From Prinia subflava (taxonomy: Eukaryota; Chordata; Aves; Passeriformes; Cisticolidae): DNA of 64,000 nucleotides. Numbering within the stretch: the stretch's first letter is position 1; every line of letters starts with the position of its first letter. The DNA lies in the NCBI RefSeq assembly GCF_021018805.1, contig NC_086283.1, forward strand, positions 19,578,162-19,642,161, in the 5' to 3' direction. This document shows, piece by piece, positions 1 to 12,693 of the stretch. Below the pieces are notes generated by a model. It was not told the DNA's origin. It did not search any database and was given only the letters and a program-made list of their open reading frames with translations. Both the position numbers and the translations under genes were made by a program.

Positions 1-398
1 GGAGCTGGGCAAGGAGCCTCTGTGGTGCAGAAGGGTGCCTCAAGGATGACTCAACACACAGAAGCTAATATCTGAATAATTATTGACAAAATAATCCTAT
101 GTAATAGCAGAGTACTTGGCACTGGATTGAGGAACTGTAAACTGACCTGTGAGGATATTACAGTTTGCATCACTCTGAACTGAGCTTCTTGATAATGTTT
201 TCAATCAAAACCACATAAAATTACTGTTCAAACCTAATCATCTTTAGCCTAACTTTTGTGTGATAAATACTCTTATTCAGAAAGTATCTTGATGCAGTAT
301 CTTGAATATTGATGCAGATGTGCAGATCTAGGTCATGGTTGCTCAACTGTTGTTTTTTGTACGATGCTGTAAATTTACACTACCGAAGCAAAAAAAAC

Positions 399-495
399 AA
401 AGAAAGAAAGGAATTTTTCTTTCTTTCTTTGGTTGGTTGGTTGGTTGGTTAGTTTTGGTGTTGGTTTTATTCTTTTTTTTTTTTTCTTTTTTTTG
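399..495. repeat. Compound simple repeat: AAAG / CTTT hairpin, (GGTT)5, T tract
   Basis: AAAG units at 399-410 are followed after an 8-base spacer by their exact complement (CTTT units, 419-430), giving a perfect 12-bp hairpin. This runs into (GGTT)5 at 431-450 and then, after a T/G-rich spacer, a T tract at about 472-494 broken by a single C. Confidence 0.9.
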
Positions 496-2017
496 TCACA
501 TACCTCCATGGTAAATCTAGAACAATATATGGAAGTTACTTGAGCTCAGGTATAAGAAGGGAACCTCAAGAATTTCATTACCTCCTTTACTATGCTTACA
601 GGAGTTCCAGCACAGTAACATTTTCTTTGAATTAATAATTTACCCACACTTCAGATCATAGCTCACTGGAGAGAGCAGTAACTGAAGAATCTCTTCTACT
701 TTGGAATGATGGGCTTAAACATTTTTGTCCTTCCTCAAAAGCAGTGCTGAAGGATGATGATGGGAAAGGTAAAACACACATTTAATGAAGGGAGGTGATC
801 ATGAACTGTGGAATTTCTGCTGCTTAGCTGGACATTATTTTCCTCCTGTGCTGTTTTCATCCTGAAGGCCTAAGTTACTTGGCAAACAGGAACTCTTAAA
901 GGCCTCTTAAAGTGCAATTAAACCAAAGGGTAAATATCCATTCCAGCTCTGAAAAGCCAGAGTCTTCAACTTCCATGAAAATTGGACCTCCCTGCATGAA
1001 CACTAAATTCAACATAAAGAAAAAAATCTAAATTAGGGGATAAGTAGTTTAATTGAACTGTTAAATTTCAACCCTGGCTTTAATTAATTGACTATTATGT
1101 TTCTAAGTACCTTAAAAACTTCACTTCCATGCATTAAATTATTATTAAAGATAATTCTTAAAAAATACTAATAGAACTTTGTAGGATAGATTACGTATAA
1201 TTTGAATCTGTATATTAATATTTTTGATATTTGATTAGAATTCTTCAATAAGACTAGCTTTTAATTATGCTTTTTGAACAGTCTTTCTTATGTGGATGCT
1301 ACCCTTTGTAATACTGTATAATGAATACATTTAGAAGCATATGTGAGTTTTTGCTTCATGTACTTGACATGATTCTGGCCTTTTAACTTCTAAAACATTT
1401 CTCCAATTAAGCTGTTCAAGCCCTTAAGGCTGTCCACAGCTGCTGCAAATTGATTGCTCCCGTGATGGTATTTAGAATCCCTTGCTGAAACATGAGAGGG
1501 CAAACCCCAGCATTTTGTAATATCTTTTTTTTTTATCCTTTCAGATTTCCTGCATGTTTTTAAAGGTAATCTGAAAGTTCTAGTTTTCCTTCCTTCTTCA
1601 TCATCTCTCTCCTATACTGATCATCTTAAAAATGTTTATTTCTAAATAACCCAGCCTATACTGGATTAATCCTTAAAAATATTCTGTGGAGTACACAGAA
1701 TATTTGGTTGGCAGAAATCTGCAGCATAAATGAGAAAGCCTTAAAAATTATTGAGAAATAGAATTGCAGCTGTAGCAATTCAGTAGTGTAAAGTTCTAAG
1801 GTGGTCTGTGTTTAAATGTTTGCCCATTTTTTTGCAGATGAGGTGCTGATCATCTGGAGTCACTCATTTCTGGAGAAGTTAACCACGGCCTGAGAGCTGA
1901 ACACCCCTTAATTCCTGGAATTCCCATTAGGATTTCACTGATGAAAAGGTCTGGTGCTGCTTTTCTACACAAGAATCAGTTCTTCATCCAAAAAATCTTG
2001 CTGATGCTGTGGCCTTA

Positions 2018-2043
2018 CTTGTGCTTGTGCTTGTGCTTGTGCA
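2018..2043. repeat. (CTTGTG)4 hexanucleotide minisatellite
   Basis: Four uninterrupted CTTGTG units plus a short partial unit lie in otherwise unique sequence. Confidence 0.9.
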
Positions 2044-3325
2044 TCCCTCTAGAGTTTCTCTGCATTTGATCCAAATACTTGTGAGAACTTTTGGAGGGCA
2101 CTATTTGGTTGCTGGATAAACATTCACATCAAGGGCTGTCAAATATCAAAAATCACAGATTTTCTAAAGTTAACAAAAGCCAAAAGTGTCAAGAATTTTT
2201 GTCATTCTTTTGCAAATGTTCCTTAGGTTTTCCATAAGAACCTGCTAGGAACTGTGGATTTAGGAATGCAGTTTTCCTCAGAACACTGTGTAGTTGTTCT
2301 GCTGTTAAGTACCACACTGAGCTCTTTTTGGTGTGCTAGGATTTCAGAGTAGTGGCTGAGCATTGGTAAATGAGGTTTTGCTATTTATCTGGAAGTTCTG
2401 ATATGGCCAATGAACCTGTTATAACTGGGTATAAGAAAGTGGTGACTGGATTGGCAAGCATCAGAAATGAAGAGTTTATGACATTATTTAGTTTGACATT
2501 TAGTCTTGATCCTCTCATTAACCACTAAAATCTCCTACTCCAGTAAATTCCAGGAAGCCCTCTCCCCTCTAAGCACTTTATTTGAGAAAGGCTAAAATGT
2601 AATTCCTTAAGCAGAGCTTCCAGTCTCATTAGTTTGACATTAAATCAGTTTGCTTTCATGATTTTTATTTGCACACTGTTATTGATGGACATTTAATACT
2701 AAATTTCAATGTGCAGTGAAAGAAATTCCATCCAGGCAGCAGATTAGGTAACACAAGGATGAAGTCTCTGTTATCAGGAGCACTATTGCTCTTTTAAAGA
2801 GTGGGAATTGTTTAATTTCATCTCATCTAATTGTTATCAGCAAGTTGCCATTGGTTCATTAAAAACATTGCCCATCGAAATAGCAACACTCTAATGACTT
2901 TATATAAAGGTCTGCTTCCTAGGGACTTTGTTGTAGACACAAATTAAAATGAACTATTCTGAAAATTATTTTTTCAGTTACTTCATTTCATCATAATTTT
3001 AAAAGCTAGAAGTCAGAATCTAATTTTCTTCCTAAATTATTTTTACCGTTTAAATGAGGAAGAAAGGAAACAAATTTCTCTAGTAATAGCCTGAGACTTT
3101 AGCATCTTGTTTATGCATTTTTTAATTGCTTTTTTTCCAAATGAAAATTATACCAGCTAAACTCATTGTCATATTTATCCATATATTTAGGGTTACATAC
3201 TAATTTTCTGACAGTTTCTCAGAGCAATAACTTTGAGAGTATTTGGCATTATTTTTTAAAATTTTGTGAGCTTTTTTGAATGAAAGATGAATAAAATCAG
3301 TTTTCAGATGCATATTTAAATAATT

Positions 3326-3352
3326 ATCATCATCATCATCATCATCATCATC
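3326..3352. repeat. (ATC)9 trinucleotide microsatellite
   Basis: Nine perfect ATC units. An open frame crosses the repeat's edge on the minus strand but has no recognisable content. Confidence 0.95.
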
Positions 3353-4698
3353 ACCTTGGCTTAAATAACAAAATAACAGAGCAAAACTTTTCCTGAAAAA
3401 AATGAATATCCTTATTCACTTTCAGACATTCAGTGTTAAAAGTTCCTTCAGCTGGAGCATCTTTGCAACTTTGTTGCCTACAGAAGAAATTTTCCTGTGT
3501 GGTTTGTGCAGCTAAAGGAGAAATTATTGCAATCTTTAGTATCATTTTAAACATGGCCTGAAAACCATTGAACAGCGAAGCCTAAGAGGAGTGTATGCCC
3601 AAACTTCTGCCTTAAAATGCAACCTGTAGCAAGTGCAAAATAACTGAATGTATTAAAAATATTTACATAAATTCTCTTGGCGCAAACAGCAGCAATGTGT
3701 AATTATCTCCTTGTTATGCTTTGCTCTCTGATTAGCATTGAAGGGGAGGGACCAGGACAGAATAGGCAGAGCAGGAAGGCAGCCAGCACATTTGCTGCCA
3801 CTTGTGTATACATAATCTTAATAAATCAAATTGGCAAAGTATCAGCTGGCACTCGGTTACTGTGTGTGTGTTCTGCAGCCGTCTTACACAAAAGGTAATT
3901 TTTTTTGACTTAGTCAATAATTATTATAGCAGGCATCACAATTAAACAGTTAGAAGCAAGTTATTAAACTCTGCTGATGGTGTGTTCTGTGAGAGGTAAT
4001 GAACTGTGTTCGCTAGAATTAATCTTACTGGTTTTGTCTGAATTTGACTCCAAAGGCACTTGAGCAAGACATCAGCTGACAGCAGTGTTGGAGCCTTTGT
4101 CATTGGGTCAGACTCTTGCTGTCACCCTCTGTCCTCAAGGCACAATGCTTTTTCTCTCCAGCTTTTGGGTAAGCCTCAGTGAATTCTCAAACATGCCACA
4201 ATGCTTATTTATGTTAGTAAGCAATTAGTCTTCCACTCTCCTAAAAAACGCACTGCAACAAACAGCAGAGAGCATATCCAGTATAACGAAGTTTCAAATC
4301 TTGGAACTTTTTCTTGGTCTAAAGCGAAACTCTGTTTAGCCCTAGTTGTTCAGATTTTTGTCCTTCCAGTGCTGAAATTTCTTTGTTGAATCTTGACATT
4401 GATAACCAGAACCCATTGGCTTTGCTCCTTTGTTAGAGCCTTGTTTCAATCTGTCTCTCTCAATGCTGCACGTTATATTTGCAAAACCAATAAATCCTTG
4501 CAGGAACAAAGGCATTTATTGCTTTTGAGAATCCTGAATAAGAGCATTTTGCTTGGGAGTGGGCAGCAGAAGCTGAGGTTAAGAATTCAAGGTCGTTCTC
4601 TGGGCCAGCAGAAATTCATGCTGTGAACCTACATTTATTTTTGCTGTGTGAGGTGGAACACATGCTCTAATCAAACAAGAATTCTGGATATGCTTAAT

Positions 4699-4716
4699 TA
4701 TATATATATATATATA
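4699..4716. repeat. (TA)9 dinucleotide repeat
   Basis: Nine uninterrupted TA units directly follow a TTAATTA sequence. Confidence 0.9.
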
Positions 4717-7700
4717 TCTTAGAGAATAATGGAGAAGATGTCTCTGGAGGTTAACTGATTTAATACCTTGCTCAAAGTATGGCTGGCTGATTGGTTAGTT
4801 CAGGTCAATGACTTTGATTTTAGGATTTTATTCCCATAAAAGTTTGATTTCGAAGATGTGAATGAAGTGCATTGAACAAAAGGAAAAATCAGTAGAAAGG
4901 TATAAAATTAGGGGGAAAGAAGGGAGTTGGAAGGAGGTTGTCTAGCTAGAAATTGGAAGGAAAAATGAAAAGAAAGGGGGAAAGAGGGAAATCAGCAAAG
5001 TGGGAATAGCGGCTGTTGTGGGCAAAGCAGACTTGGCCTGCAGAAATTGATGCAATTTGTTGTTCATTTAAGATGGAAAATGAGAAAGAAAGACAAAATC
5101 TATGTCCTCTTTGCCCTGGACACAGCTGTGCCCTGAGCAGGGCTGGCTGGAAAGGGCCAGGTACAGCACGAGGCAGGAGAAACAGGGATTGTGTTCCCTC
5201 TTAAGAGTGTGGAGATGAGTCTGGAGATTTATTCCTGCTCTCTCTGGTACTTCTTGAAGGATGATAAGAATTGAATCAGAGTGGAAGGTGTTGCAGCTTC
5301 ATCGAAACTTGTGCCTTCAGAAGGAAAGAGGGAATTCCGTTCTGGTAATGGGATTTTTGCTTTTCATTTGCTCCCTCCCAGGAAAAAAAAAACACAACTA
5401 AACAGATATATTAGAAAGTGTACACTCCTCACCTCCTTCCTTCCCAAATTAATCCACTCCTTATAAAAAGGTACCATGGCCCAATGGCCATTTATTAATT
5501 TGGAAGATGTAAGAAACATGAGAGTTGGATACATTCTTCTAAATGTAGTTAGATAATATTAATGGGGGGGGGAAGCTTTTCAATATTAGTAAAGCATATT
5601 CATCATGACTAGAACAAATATATGCACTAATCTGCTGCAAAGTGTTGCTGAAAATAGTGCTCCTGAATGGAAAGGGAAGTTGGTGTTTCTCCCTGGAATA
5701 CTCAGTCTGAACACCCAATTAGGGCTTATAGAGGCAATTAAGGCACTCACAGAGAAGCAGCAGAGTTGTTTGAGCATGGCATTCCACTTGAATTAATATA
5801 TTCCAGTTCTTTGGAAGGTTAATTAGAGCCAGTTGTGATGGGGGAAATGGAAAAGGACATTGTAGGTTGAAATTGCTGACTAATTCTGTGTTTTAAGCCA
5901 AGCAGATGTATGATGGCAGCCATGGGTTTGTGGATACTTTGGATTTTTGCAAAAGATAAAACCTTTGCCCAAAGTTTGGTAGAATTTTTAATTATTATTT
6001 TTTCTTTTTTAATTTCTTCTATTCACATATTCCATTTAATAACAATTTCAAATAAAAAAGTCAGATTGTTTTCTTTGGATCTACAGCCGTCACTTTAGTA
6101 GCTTAAAAACTGAAAGTTTTATTTATACCCTACTCCACCTGTAAAAACTTAGCCGCTTGCTACATAAAATAATTTAAACCTGAACCTTCCTTTTTCTCTT
6201 TTAAAGAGCTCCTATCATTTCTAAACCTCTTCTAAGACACCTGTCCTGCCGTTGCTCCCTGCCAGAACATTTAGACAATTTGTGATGTATTTTCCTTGCT
6301 ATTGGGAAAGCAGGCAAAACCAAATGAACACCTATTGGGTTGTATGCTGCTCCTGAGTGCCAATTATCTGAGAATAACATGGTAATTATGTGACAAATGC
6401 CCATGTACCAGCGAGGGAGCGATCTGTTATTCCCCAGTGAAACAGTTGGATGCACCTCAAGGTAATTCAGCTTCCTTCAGAAAAGATTTGCTTCTTAACA
6501 GAAATGAATGTGTTGCTACATGATAACTTATTATTAAATGTGTAATTTATGGTAATTTTAGGTGGCACAGACTGACAGCCTTTTGGTCTTTGTTTCTTGA
6601 AAGAATGCCAAGCACACAGATTTCCCATCCCACCCAGGGCTTTTGCAAACTTCACCTCGTGTTTTGCAGCACCTCAGTAAAACAGGAAAAGTAGCCTATG
6701 AACTGTAAATGACTGGCTGAGGTTCAGGTCATGGAGAGTGCCTTAGCTGTTCTGGGACTGCATTGTATGTAAGGGGAAAAAAAGAACAAAACCAGGGAAA
6801 AATATTGATATGGACTCAGACCTTTTTTGTTTTTAGTTTGTTGAGCAGTGCAAGTTGAAGGACAGCAGACCCATTAAGTGGAACAACAGACCTATTAATT
6901 GACCTGCAGCTGGTTTTTTTAGGGTGTTGTTATCCAGTTGCTGTTTCCTACAGCACAGAAAACAGTTTGGGTTAATTGGGTTAATTCTTAGGCTCAACAG
7001 GCTTGAGGATATTTATTTAAACACCCAGAGATTCAACATGCTGAAGAACTGAGATCTGACCCTAACAGAATCATCTCCCCACCCACAAATTTTGGCATGC
7101 ATACATAAATGTCAGAGTTTAACTGTGCCATTCCTCAGTTGGTGCACATTGGTGTTCCTACACAAAGGATGTGTCTCATGTCTAACAGAAGTACTGGCTT
7201 AAAATACAAGAGAAGTTTGCATTTATTATTTAATTCATTAGAATTTTTGTCAATGAACTCTTCTTTTACCTGAAAAGCAGGTAATGTGCATATTCAGCTG
7301 TGTAAAAGTGGCACCAAATTTGGGAGGGTGGGGGATGATTACTCTGTCGTTTGAGGAGTTTTTTCCTTTTATTTTTTAATGAAAAGTACAGTCATCTGTC
7401 TCCTTGTGGAATTTATACTCTGATTCACTTCAGGAAGAGCTGTCCTTCAATAGATTTTACAGTGCCCAAAGAGATATTTTGGTGAGGAATTCTTTAATTT
7501 CTAGTGGACTGTATGTGGCCAGCTGTTACACGACCAAAATCATGCAGGACAGATGTTTGTTAAAATGACTGGGATTAGAATAGATATACTGCAACCTTCT
7601 TATTTTGCCAATAGAATTAGGCTACAGAAAAAGAACTTACACTGATTAAATATTTTCCAAGTGGACACTGGCATATCAGAAGCAATAGCAATAGTCAGCA

Positions 7701-8189
7701 GCATTGTCTGATAATCTTTAGTGCCTTAGAAGGATTAATGCTGCTCCAGACGAAGAGGAAAAATTCACAATAACAGGGACATGTGCTTACATGACCTAAG
7801 AGCAGATTTTCTGAAAGTTGCACTCTATTTCTCTGGGCTCTGTGTGGAAAGCCTGTTTATTCCCCAAATCCATCTGGATTTTAAAAACTGATTGTCAGTA
7901 CCGTAACTGCAACAAGACCCCACAAAATAACTGCTTGGATCATCCTCATGGATGTTTTGTTCCCTTAAAAGTGTGTGGAGTTTTTTTTGTGTTGCAAATG
8001 TGCCATGGTCATTTTCTCCCATTTCAGCTGTTACACCAGCACAAATCACGTCAGGTGTAAGCTTGGTTCCACCTGCTGCAGTTCCTGTAGGAACAAATTC
8101 CTTCCCATAATAAGAGCAGCTCAGCTCCTTGTATCACTGTGCAGCCAGCACTTACCCCAGCTGACCCCAATCAGCATCACTGCAGCCAT

Positions 8190-8208
8190 AAAGAAAGAAA
8201 GAAAGAAA
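8190..8208. repeat. (AAAG)n tetranucleotide repeat
   Basis: Between four and five AAAG units in a row, with no further expansion. Confidence 0.85.
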
Positions 8209-8760
8209 CAAATTCGTGCTGCAAAGTGTTTCCCTTTACCTTTTCCTTGTTTTTCTCCCATGGGATCAGAATTTGTGTTGGAAAGGGGTAGACTGTTTTC
8301 AAGTGGTATGCAAGACGAAATCTTTGAAGGATCAAAACCACACAGAAGCTGAATTTTTACGACCCTTTTATGTAAAAAAAACATTTAGCATGTCTCAAAC
8401 AGTCTTCTCTAGAGTTTGAAGAGGAATCTATAAAACTTTAAAAACCCAGACAATCTAATAGAAAATTCTATATCCTCTGTAAAATTTTTTAGGCTGCTTT
8501 TAAATTAAAAATTACAGTATGAAAATTGAATTTTATAGATATCTTCCATGAGAATAGATTTCAGATCAAAATGAAATAAAAGGCACTGCTCTTGGATTTC
8601 AGCAGTGTTGTGGGATTGTCATTGTTCTTTTTTTAAAATAAATACAACAGTAAAGAGTGTCTTGGTCTAGAATTTAACATGGCCAAAAGTGATTTTGCCA
8701 AGGAAATTATTCTAATGTAAATTTAGGTAGGAATATTCAGCTATCTGAATTTTTCCTCAG

Positions 8761-8847
8761 AGGTTCAAATGATGACAAAAATCTTGACCCGCAACAAGCT
8801 CTTCCAGGAGACCAGTGTGCAGTTCTCTCCAAGAAGAGAGCTGCTGA
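8761..8847 (+). other. Candidate internal exon, weak
   Basis: A pyrimidine-rich acceptor (TTTTTCCTCAG, ending 8760) is followed by 87 bases and then a consensus donor, GTAAGT at 8848. The 87 bases are a multiple of three, are richer in G and C than their flanks, and stay open in two of the three plus-strand frames. One frame (first base completing a codon) reads with a DDKNLDPQQALPGDQ core; the other starts VQMMTKILTRNKLFQ. I recognise neither. Acceptor-donor pairs of this quality also occur by chance in 64 kb: a similar minus-strand pair near 16.7 kb is closed in all frames. This is only a candidate, and no flanking exon of the same gene could be identified with confidence. Confidence 0.2.
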
Positions 8848-9368
8848 GTAAGTCCCCTGAAATGTCATTTTGCTAAATGTTTGTAGCCCTTATGGTTTAT
8901 AAGGAAAACACTGACCAGTAGATTCCTGCCTCAGAATGACTGTGGAAAGTTTTCAAATTAAAAGTATGAAGTAAAACACAGAGCTGGAAAGCCATTCTAG
9001 ATAATTTCACTTATTGAACTGTGATCCCAGACTGTCAGATGAAATGGAATGTGCCGTTTTGGTCATTTTCTTCCTCTTAATAAAATTGCAGCAATAATTG
9101 AAAGTGTAGGACTCTGCTCTGAATTTGGAATTTGATTCTTGAGAGTGTGAAGTGTTTTATGGGTGCAGAGGAGTGTAATTTGCTGGCTTTTACAAATGAC
9201 TTAGATACTGTGAGTGCTTCAGCTCTTAAAATTGTGTCCTCAGAGTTAGATTTTGACACCAATATTACAATTTTAAATCACTGCTTAAGTCCTGCAGAGA
9301 TCATGTGAGCTGCTGTATTTGCCACTATTATTTGCAATAAGAGGACACATCTGTTTGGCCAAATTGCC

Positions 9369-9384
9369 TTTTTTTTTTTTTTTT
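9369..9384. repeat. T16 homopolymer
   Basis: An uninterrupted run of T followed by GTGTGTGT. Confidence 0.9.
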
Positions 9385-10331
9385 GTGTGTGTTCAACTGC
9401 AATGGTCAGTGCAGTGACTGCAAACAGACTGCATTGGATGGGGCTGTCAGGCAGTACCTCAGCCATGGCAGGTAAGGGATCCTTGCAGTAAATTGCAGTA
9501 GAGATGTCACTAGAAAAAGTGTCCCAGTATCTCAACTGATTTGTTTGTTTGTGTTTGAGATTTTTTTTTTTTTGCTGTTGTCTTACTGGAATAGTAATAT
9601 GTCACTTTCTTTTTTCTTTCTCCTTTAATACAGCACAGTAATTTTAAAAATTAAAAAAAAAATCTGTGATGTTTTCAGTGACTGGGTGAATTCACAGCTC
9701 TTATTGTAGAGAAATAGAAACTCCTACACCCTCAGCCTTGGCCCATATACCTTTGTTATGGTGCTGCTATTTGTTGTTTGGGATAAAATTTTGTTGTTTT
9801 GAATTAGAGAAGCTTTTCCAAGGCAAACAAGACTTTTAATAACAGTGGCCATTTGAAGAATGGAGATGTTGCAAGGGCAGTTTTGTCTTTTCATTGAGAC
9901 AGCATTTTTCAATAAAACAATTTGTCAGAATAGTGCTGACCAGCCCTTGTTTCAAGCTCGGTTCTGTTTGATTGAGAGCAAGCATTTGGACACATCCCAA
10001 GGTTTTTAATCTCTGATTTACTCTCTATTGCTTGCATCTAGGTTTATTTTAAGATAGGTTTCAATATGTTTAAAGGCCACTTCTAGTAGGAAGAAATATG
10101 TTAAATGGAGAAGAACATTGAAAGATTGAAACTTTTCTTCAGCCCAACCCTTACTGTATGTGATTTTGGGCAATTTACTTTCCTGTATCTAATAAAACTT
10201 ACTGATGTAATAATGAAAAAAGAGAAAAAAATATATATTACAAATATGGATCCTAATTTTAAATGAAGTTCTAATTTGGCTACCTCTGTGCAGAGTTGAA
10301 TCAGATTTATGATAGTTCAGTCTTCAGCTTT

Positions 10332-10333
<2 letters not shown>

Positions 10334-10378
<45 letters not shown>
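10334..10378. repeat. T45 homopolymer
   Basis: About 45 consecutive T, the longest homopolymer in the window. If read as the poly(A) tail of a minus-strand retrocopy, the sequence just past it should carry a polyadenylation signal and an mRNA-like body. None is visible, so a simple expansion is more likely. The true length is uncertain, as such runs are error-prone in sequencing. Confidence 0.9.
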
Positions 10379-10379
<1 letters not shown>

Positions 10380-12570
10380 GTGGGAGGGATATGGGAGCAG
10401 GACATTTAGACCTTTGGGGCATTTTTCTCCTGTTGTTAACCTGTGTTTGTAGTAGCTGTTGAGAGATTTCACACCCATGACCGCATAATCATCTTCTTTC
10501 AGAAGAGAAAATCATTGCTTTGTCAGAAATCTTGCCTAGAAATACTTGAAACAATAACTCATTTTCACACTTTGATAACACACTTTGATTAGTGTTGACT
10601 GTTGAGTTTTGTTTTTACCATTCACTTAGCAAGGATTTATTAGTAAAGAGAAATAAAGCATAGTGTAAAATTTAAAAAGCTGCTTAAAAATATGCTACCA
10701 AAGTTTTATCAATAGTCAGAAAAAAGCAAAAATCAGTGACTAAAAATTTATTCCATTCTAGTTTTTGTAAAATATTATTTTCTGAAGAATGGCATTATTA
10801 TTTGTGATACAATAGAGTAAGTTTGATTCTGTAGGATTTCAACATTGTATAATTTACCTTAAAAGAGTAAAATGTGATAATTCCCAATAATGTTTCAGTG
10901 GCAAATGAGGAATGCCATTAAATTGTCTTATTATGGTCCTCAAAACCCCCAGACTGGGGTGCCACTGCTTTTTTCCATTTCTGATGGTGAATGGTACAAG
11001 AATAACATAAAGGGAGAGAGCAGATAAAAGATTTATTTCCTTGTCAGTGTTCTGAGATTTTTGGAATTCCTTTGAATTTCAAAATGAACAATTATTATGA
11101 AGGTTTCAATTAAATGGGAAGAAATGAAAAGGTCTTACTTAGATCACAAAGAATCAGAAGAATAGCACTTTCCCCTGTTGTTGGAATAATCACTTGTTTT
11201 CACAATTCTGCTTTTTTCTGTTGTGCTGAATTCACCATATGTTTAGACTAAGTCTGTAACTATTTATTACTGACAGCAGTACACTAAATGTTTGATTCCA
11301 AAGCAAAGCTAGACAAAACCAGTTTTGCTTTGTTTTCATAAATACAAGGATAATTTATATAGAAATTTAGAATTTATTACATAAAAGTAACAGCAATTGT
11401 AAGGAAAATGTTTTATTTCAAAAACCATTAAAACTCTTTCAGCCTATAAATCTGCTATAAACCATTTCTCATTTCTATTTTGAAATCATTAACTGAATTT
11501 TTTTTCTCATAGATTTCTAAGGAAGCATTTGGCAAAATGATCTCAGAAAAGTAGAAGAGGAATACAGATTTCAAATAGGAATGTGTTTAAATGTCAACAA
11601 AATCGATGTGTATGAAATGCTTCTATTTCTATATCTCAACTCTGTCACTGGAAGTATTTGTTTTGTCTTGTCTGGAGTATCTATAGTGAAGTGAGGAATG
11701 GCAAATCCATGTTTAGCCACCAAAGACAGAAGGCACAGAACTGGTACATGTTGGCAGAGTAAATTAGAATTAATTAGACAGATACATAATTTATAAAGTG
11801 AATTAGAAATAACGAGGCAGATTCCCAAAATTGTTATTTCTCAGTGGTTGTGCTATGCCTTGCTCTTCATGCAGGTGATGAGTTCCTTATGTGTTTGATC
11901 TATCCAACAGACCTAAATTCAATCCCAGGGTTAGTAAAACCCTGCAGGAAGTTTTAAACACCATGCCCTGCTACGTGCTCAAGCACCTAAGAGATGTCTG
12001 AGGGAAAATGTTTGCCAGCTTTGCACGGAAACGTGTGACAGATCCACGAGCACAAACTGACCCTGTTCATACCTGCTGACTGTGCCTGGAAACGTGGGAG
12101 GGTGCAAAGCAGGAGCGTGTCAGGATTTCTGTGTGACAGCAAACACACTCTGGGCGGAGGCTGAAAGAATATTAAAAAGGCAAAGCTGAGTTTGTTGGGT
12201 GACCGTGGTGCTGTTGTTTAGGGGAAGCATGAGTTCTACAAACACCACAAATTTCTTGTCAACCTGTGAAAGCATTGGGCAAGCGTGACACCCTTAAATC
12301 ATAGGCTCCATTCACAATTCATATGGTGAAAAAGGGTATTTCTGGTACTTCTCCTGTGTTTTTGTTCGGCACTGGCCCTGCAAAAAAAACTTTGTCCAGG
12401 TGTGTAGAGATTTTAACATGCGATTCTAAAGTAAGCATATTCTGAAGTGCCTTAAACCGCAACACGAGATTTCTCTGTTACAGTTTTGGTCACACTGGCA
12501 GGAAAATATGTGACCCTCATTCTGTGTTCTGATGCTGTTGTTTTTAATCAAAACTGAGCTATGAGCCAAA

Positions 12571-12693
12571 GAATCATAAAATGTTCAGAAGACACCTTAA
12601 TGCTCATCCAGTGTCATGGGAAGGGACACCTTTCACTGTCCCAGCGTGCTCCAAGCCCCAGCCTGGCCTTGGGACTTCCAGGGATCCAGGTGA
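12571..12693 (-). mobile_element. CR1 LINE 3' end, first part (split by LTR)
   Basis: Read on the minus strand this is the 3' terminus of an avian CR1 non-LTR retrotransposon. On the plus strand it starts with the GAATCATAAAATG terminus and continues through the typical GGGAAGGGACACCTTTCACTG and CCTGGCCTTGGGACTTCCAG blocks. CR1 copies are usually 5'-truncated and keep only this 3' part. The element resumes at 13125, so the material between was inserted later. It has no coding capacity. Confidence 0.88.

Larger units (their letters stand above)
1..8760. other. Unique AT-rich non-coding DNA
   Basis: No gene is recognised. All open frames are short, overlap each other on both strands and carry no known motif. 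Apart from the short simple repeats listed separately, the sequence is not repetitive by eye. Two stretches (about 2610-2935 and 3660-3900) and one at 6280-6450 have the balanced, TAATTA-containing look of conserved non-coding elements, but this cannot be shown from one sequence. No CpG island is visible, which argues against a housekeeping promoter here. Confidence 0.6.
8848..12570. other. Unique AT-rich DNA, no gene seen
   Basis: Nothing recognisable apart from homopolymer tracts. The part at about 11,940-12,170 is somewhat richer in G, C and CpG than its surroundings, with two GGAAACGTG sites about 60 bases apart, but no open frame or repeat family is apparent. Confidence 0.5.

Noticed and set aside
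10334..10460. T45 read as the poly(A) tail of a minus-strand processed pseudogene
   Set aside because: No polyadenylation signal or mRNA-like body lies on the expected side, and no target duplication is visible.
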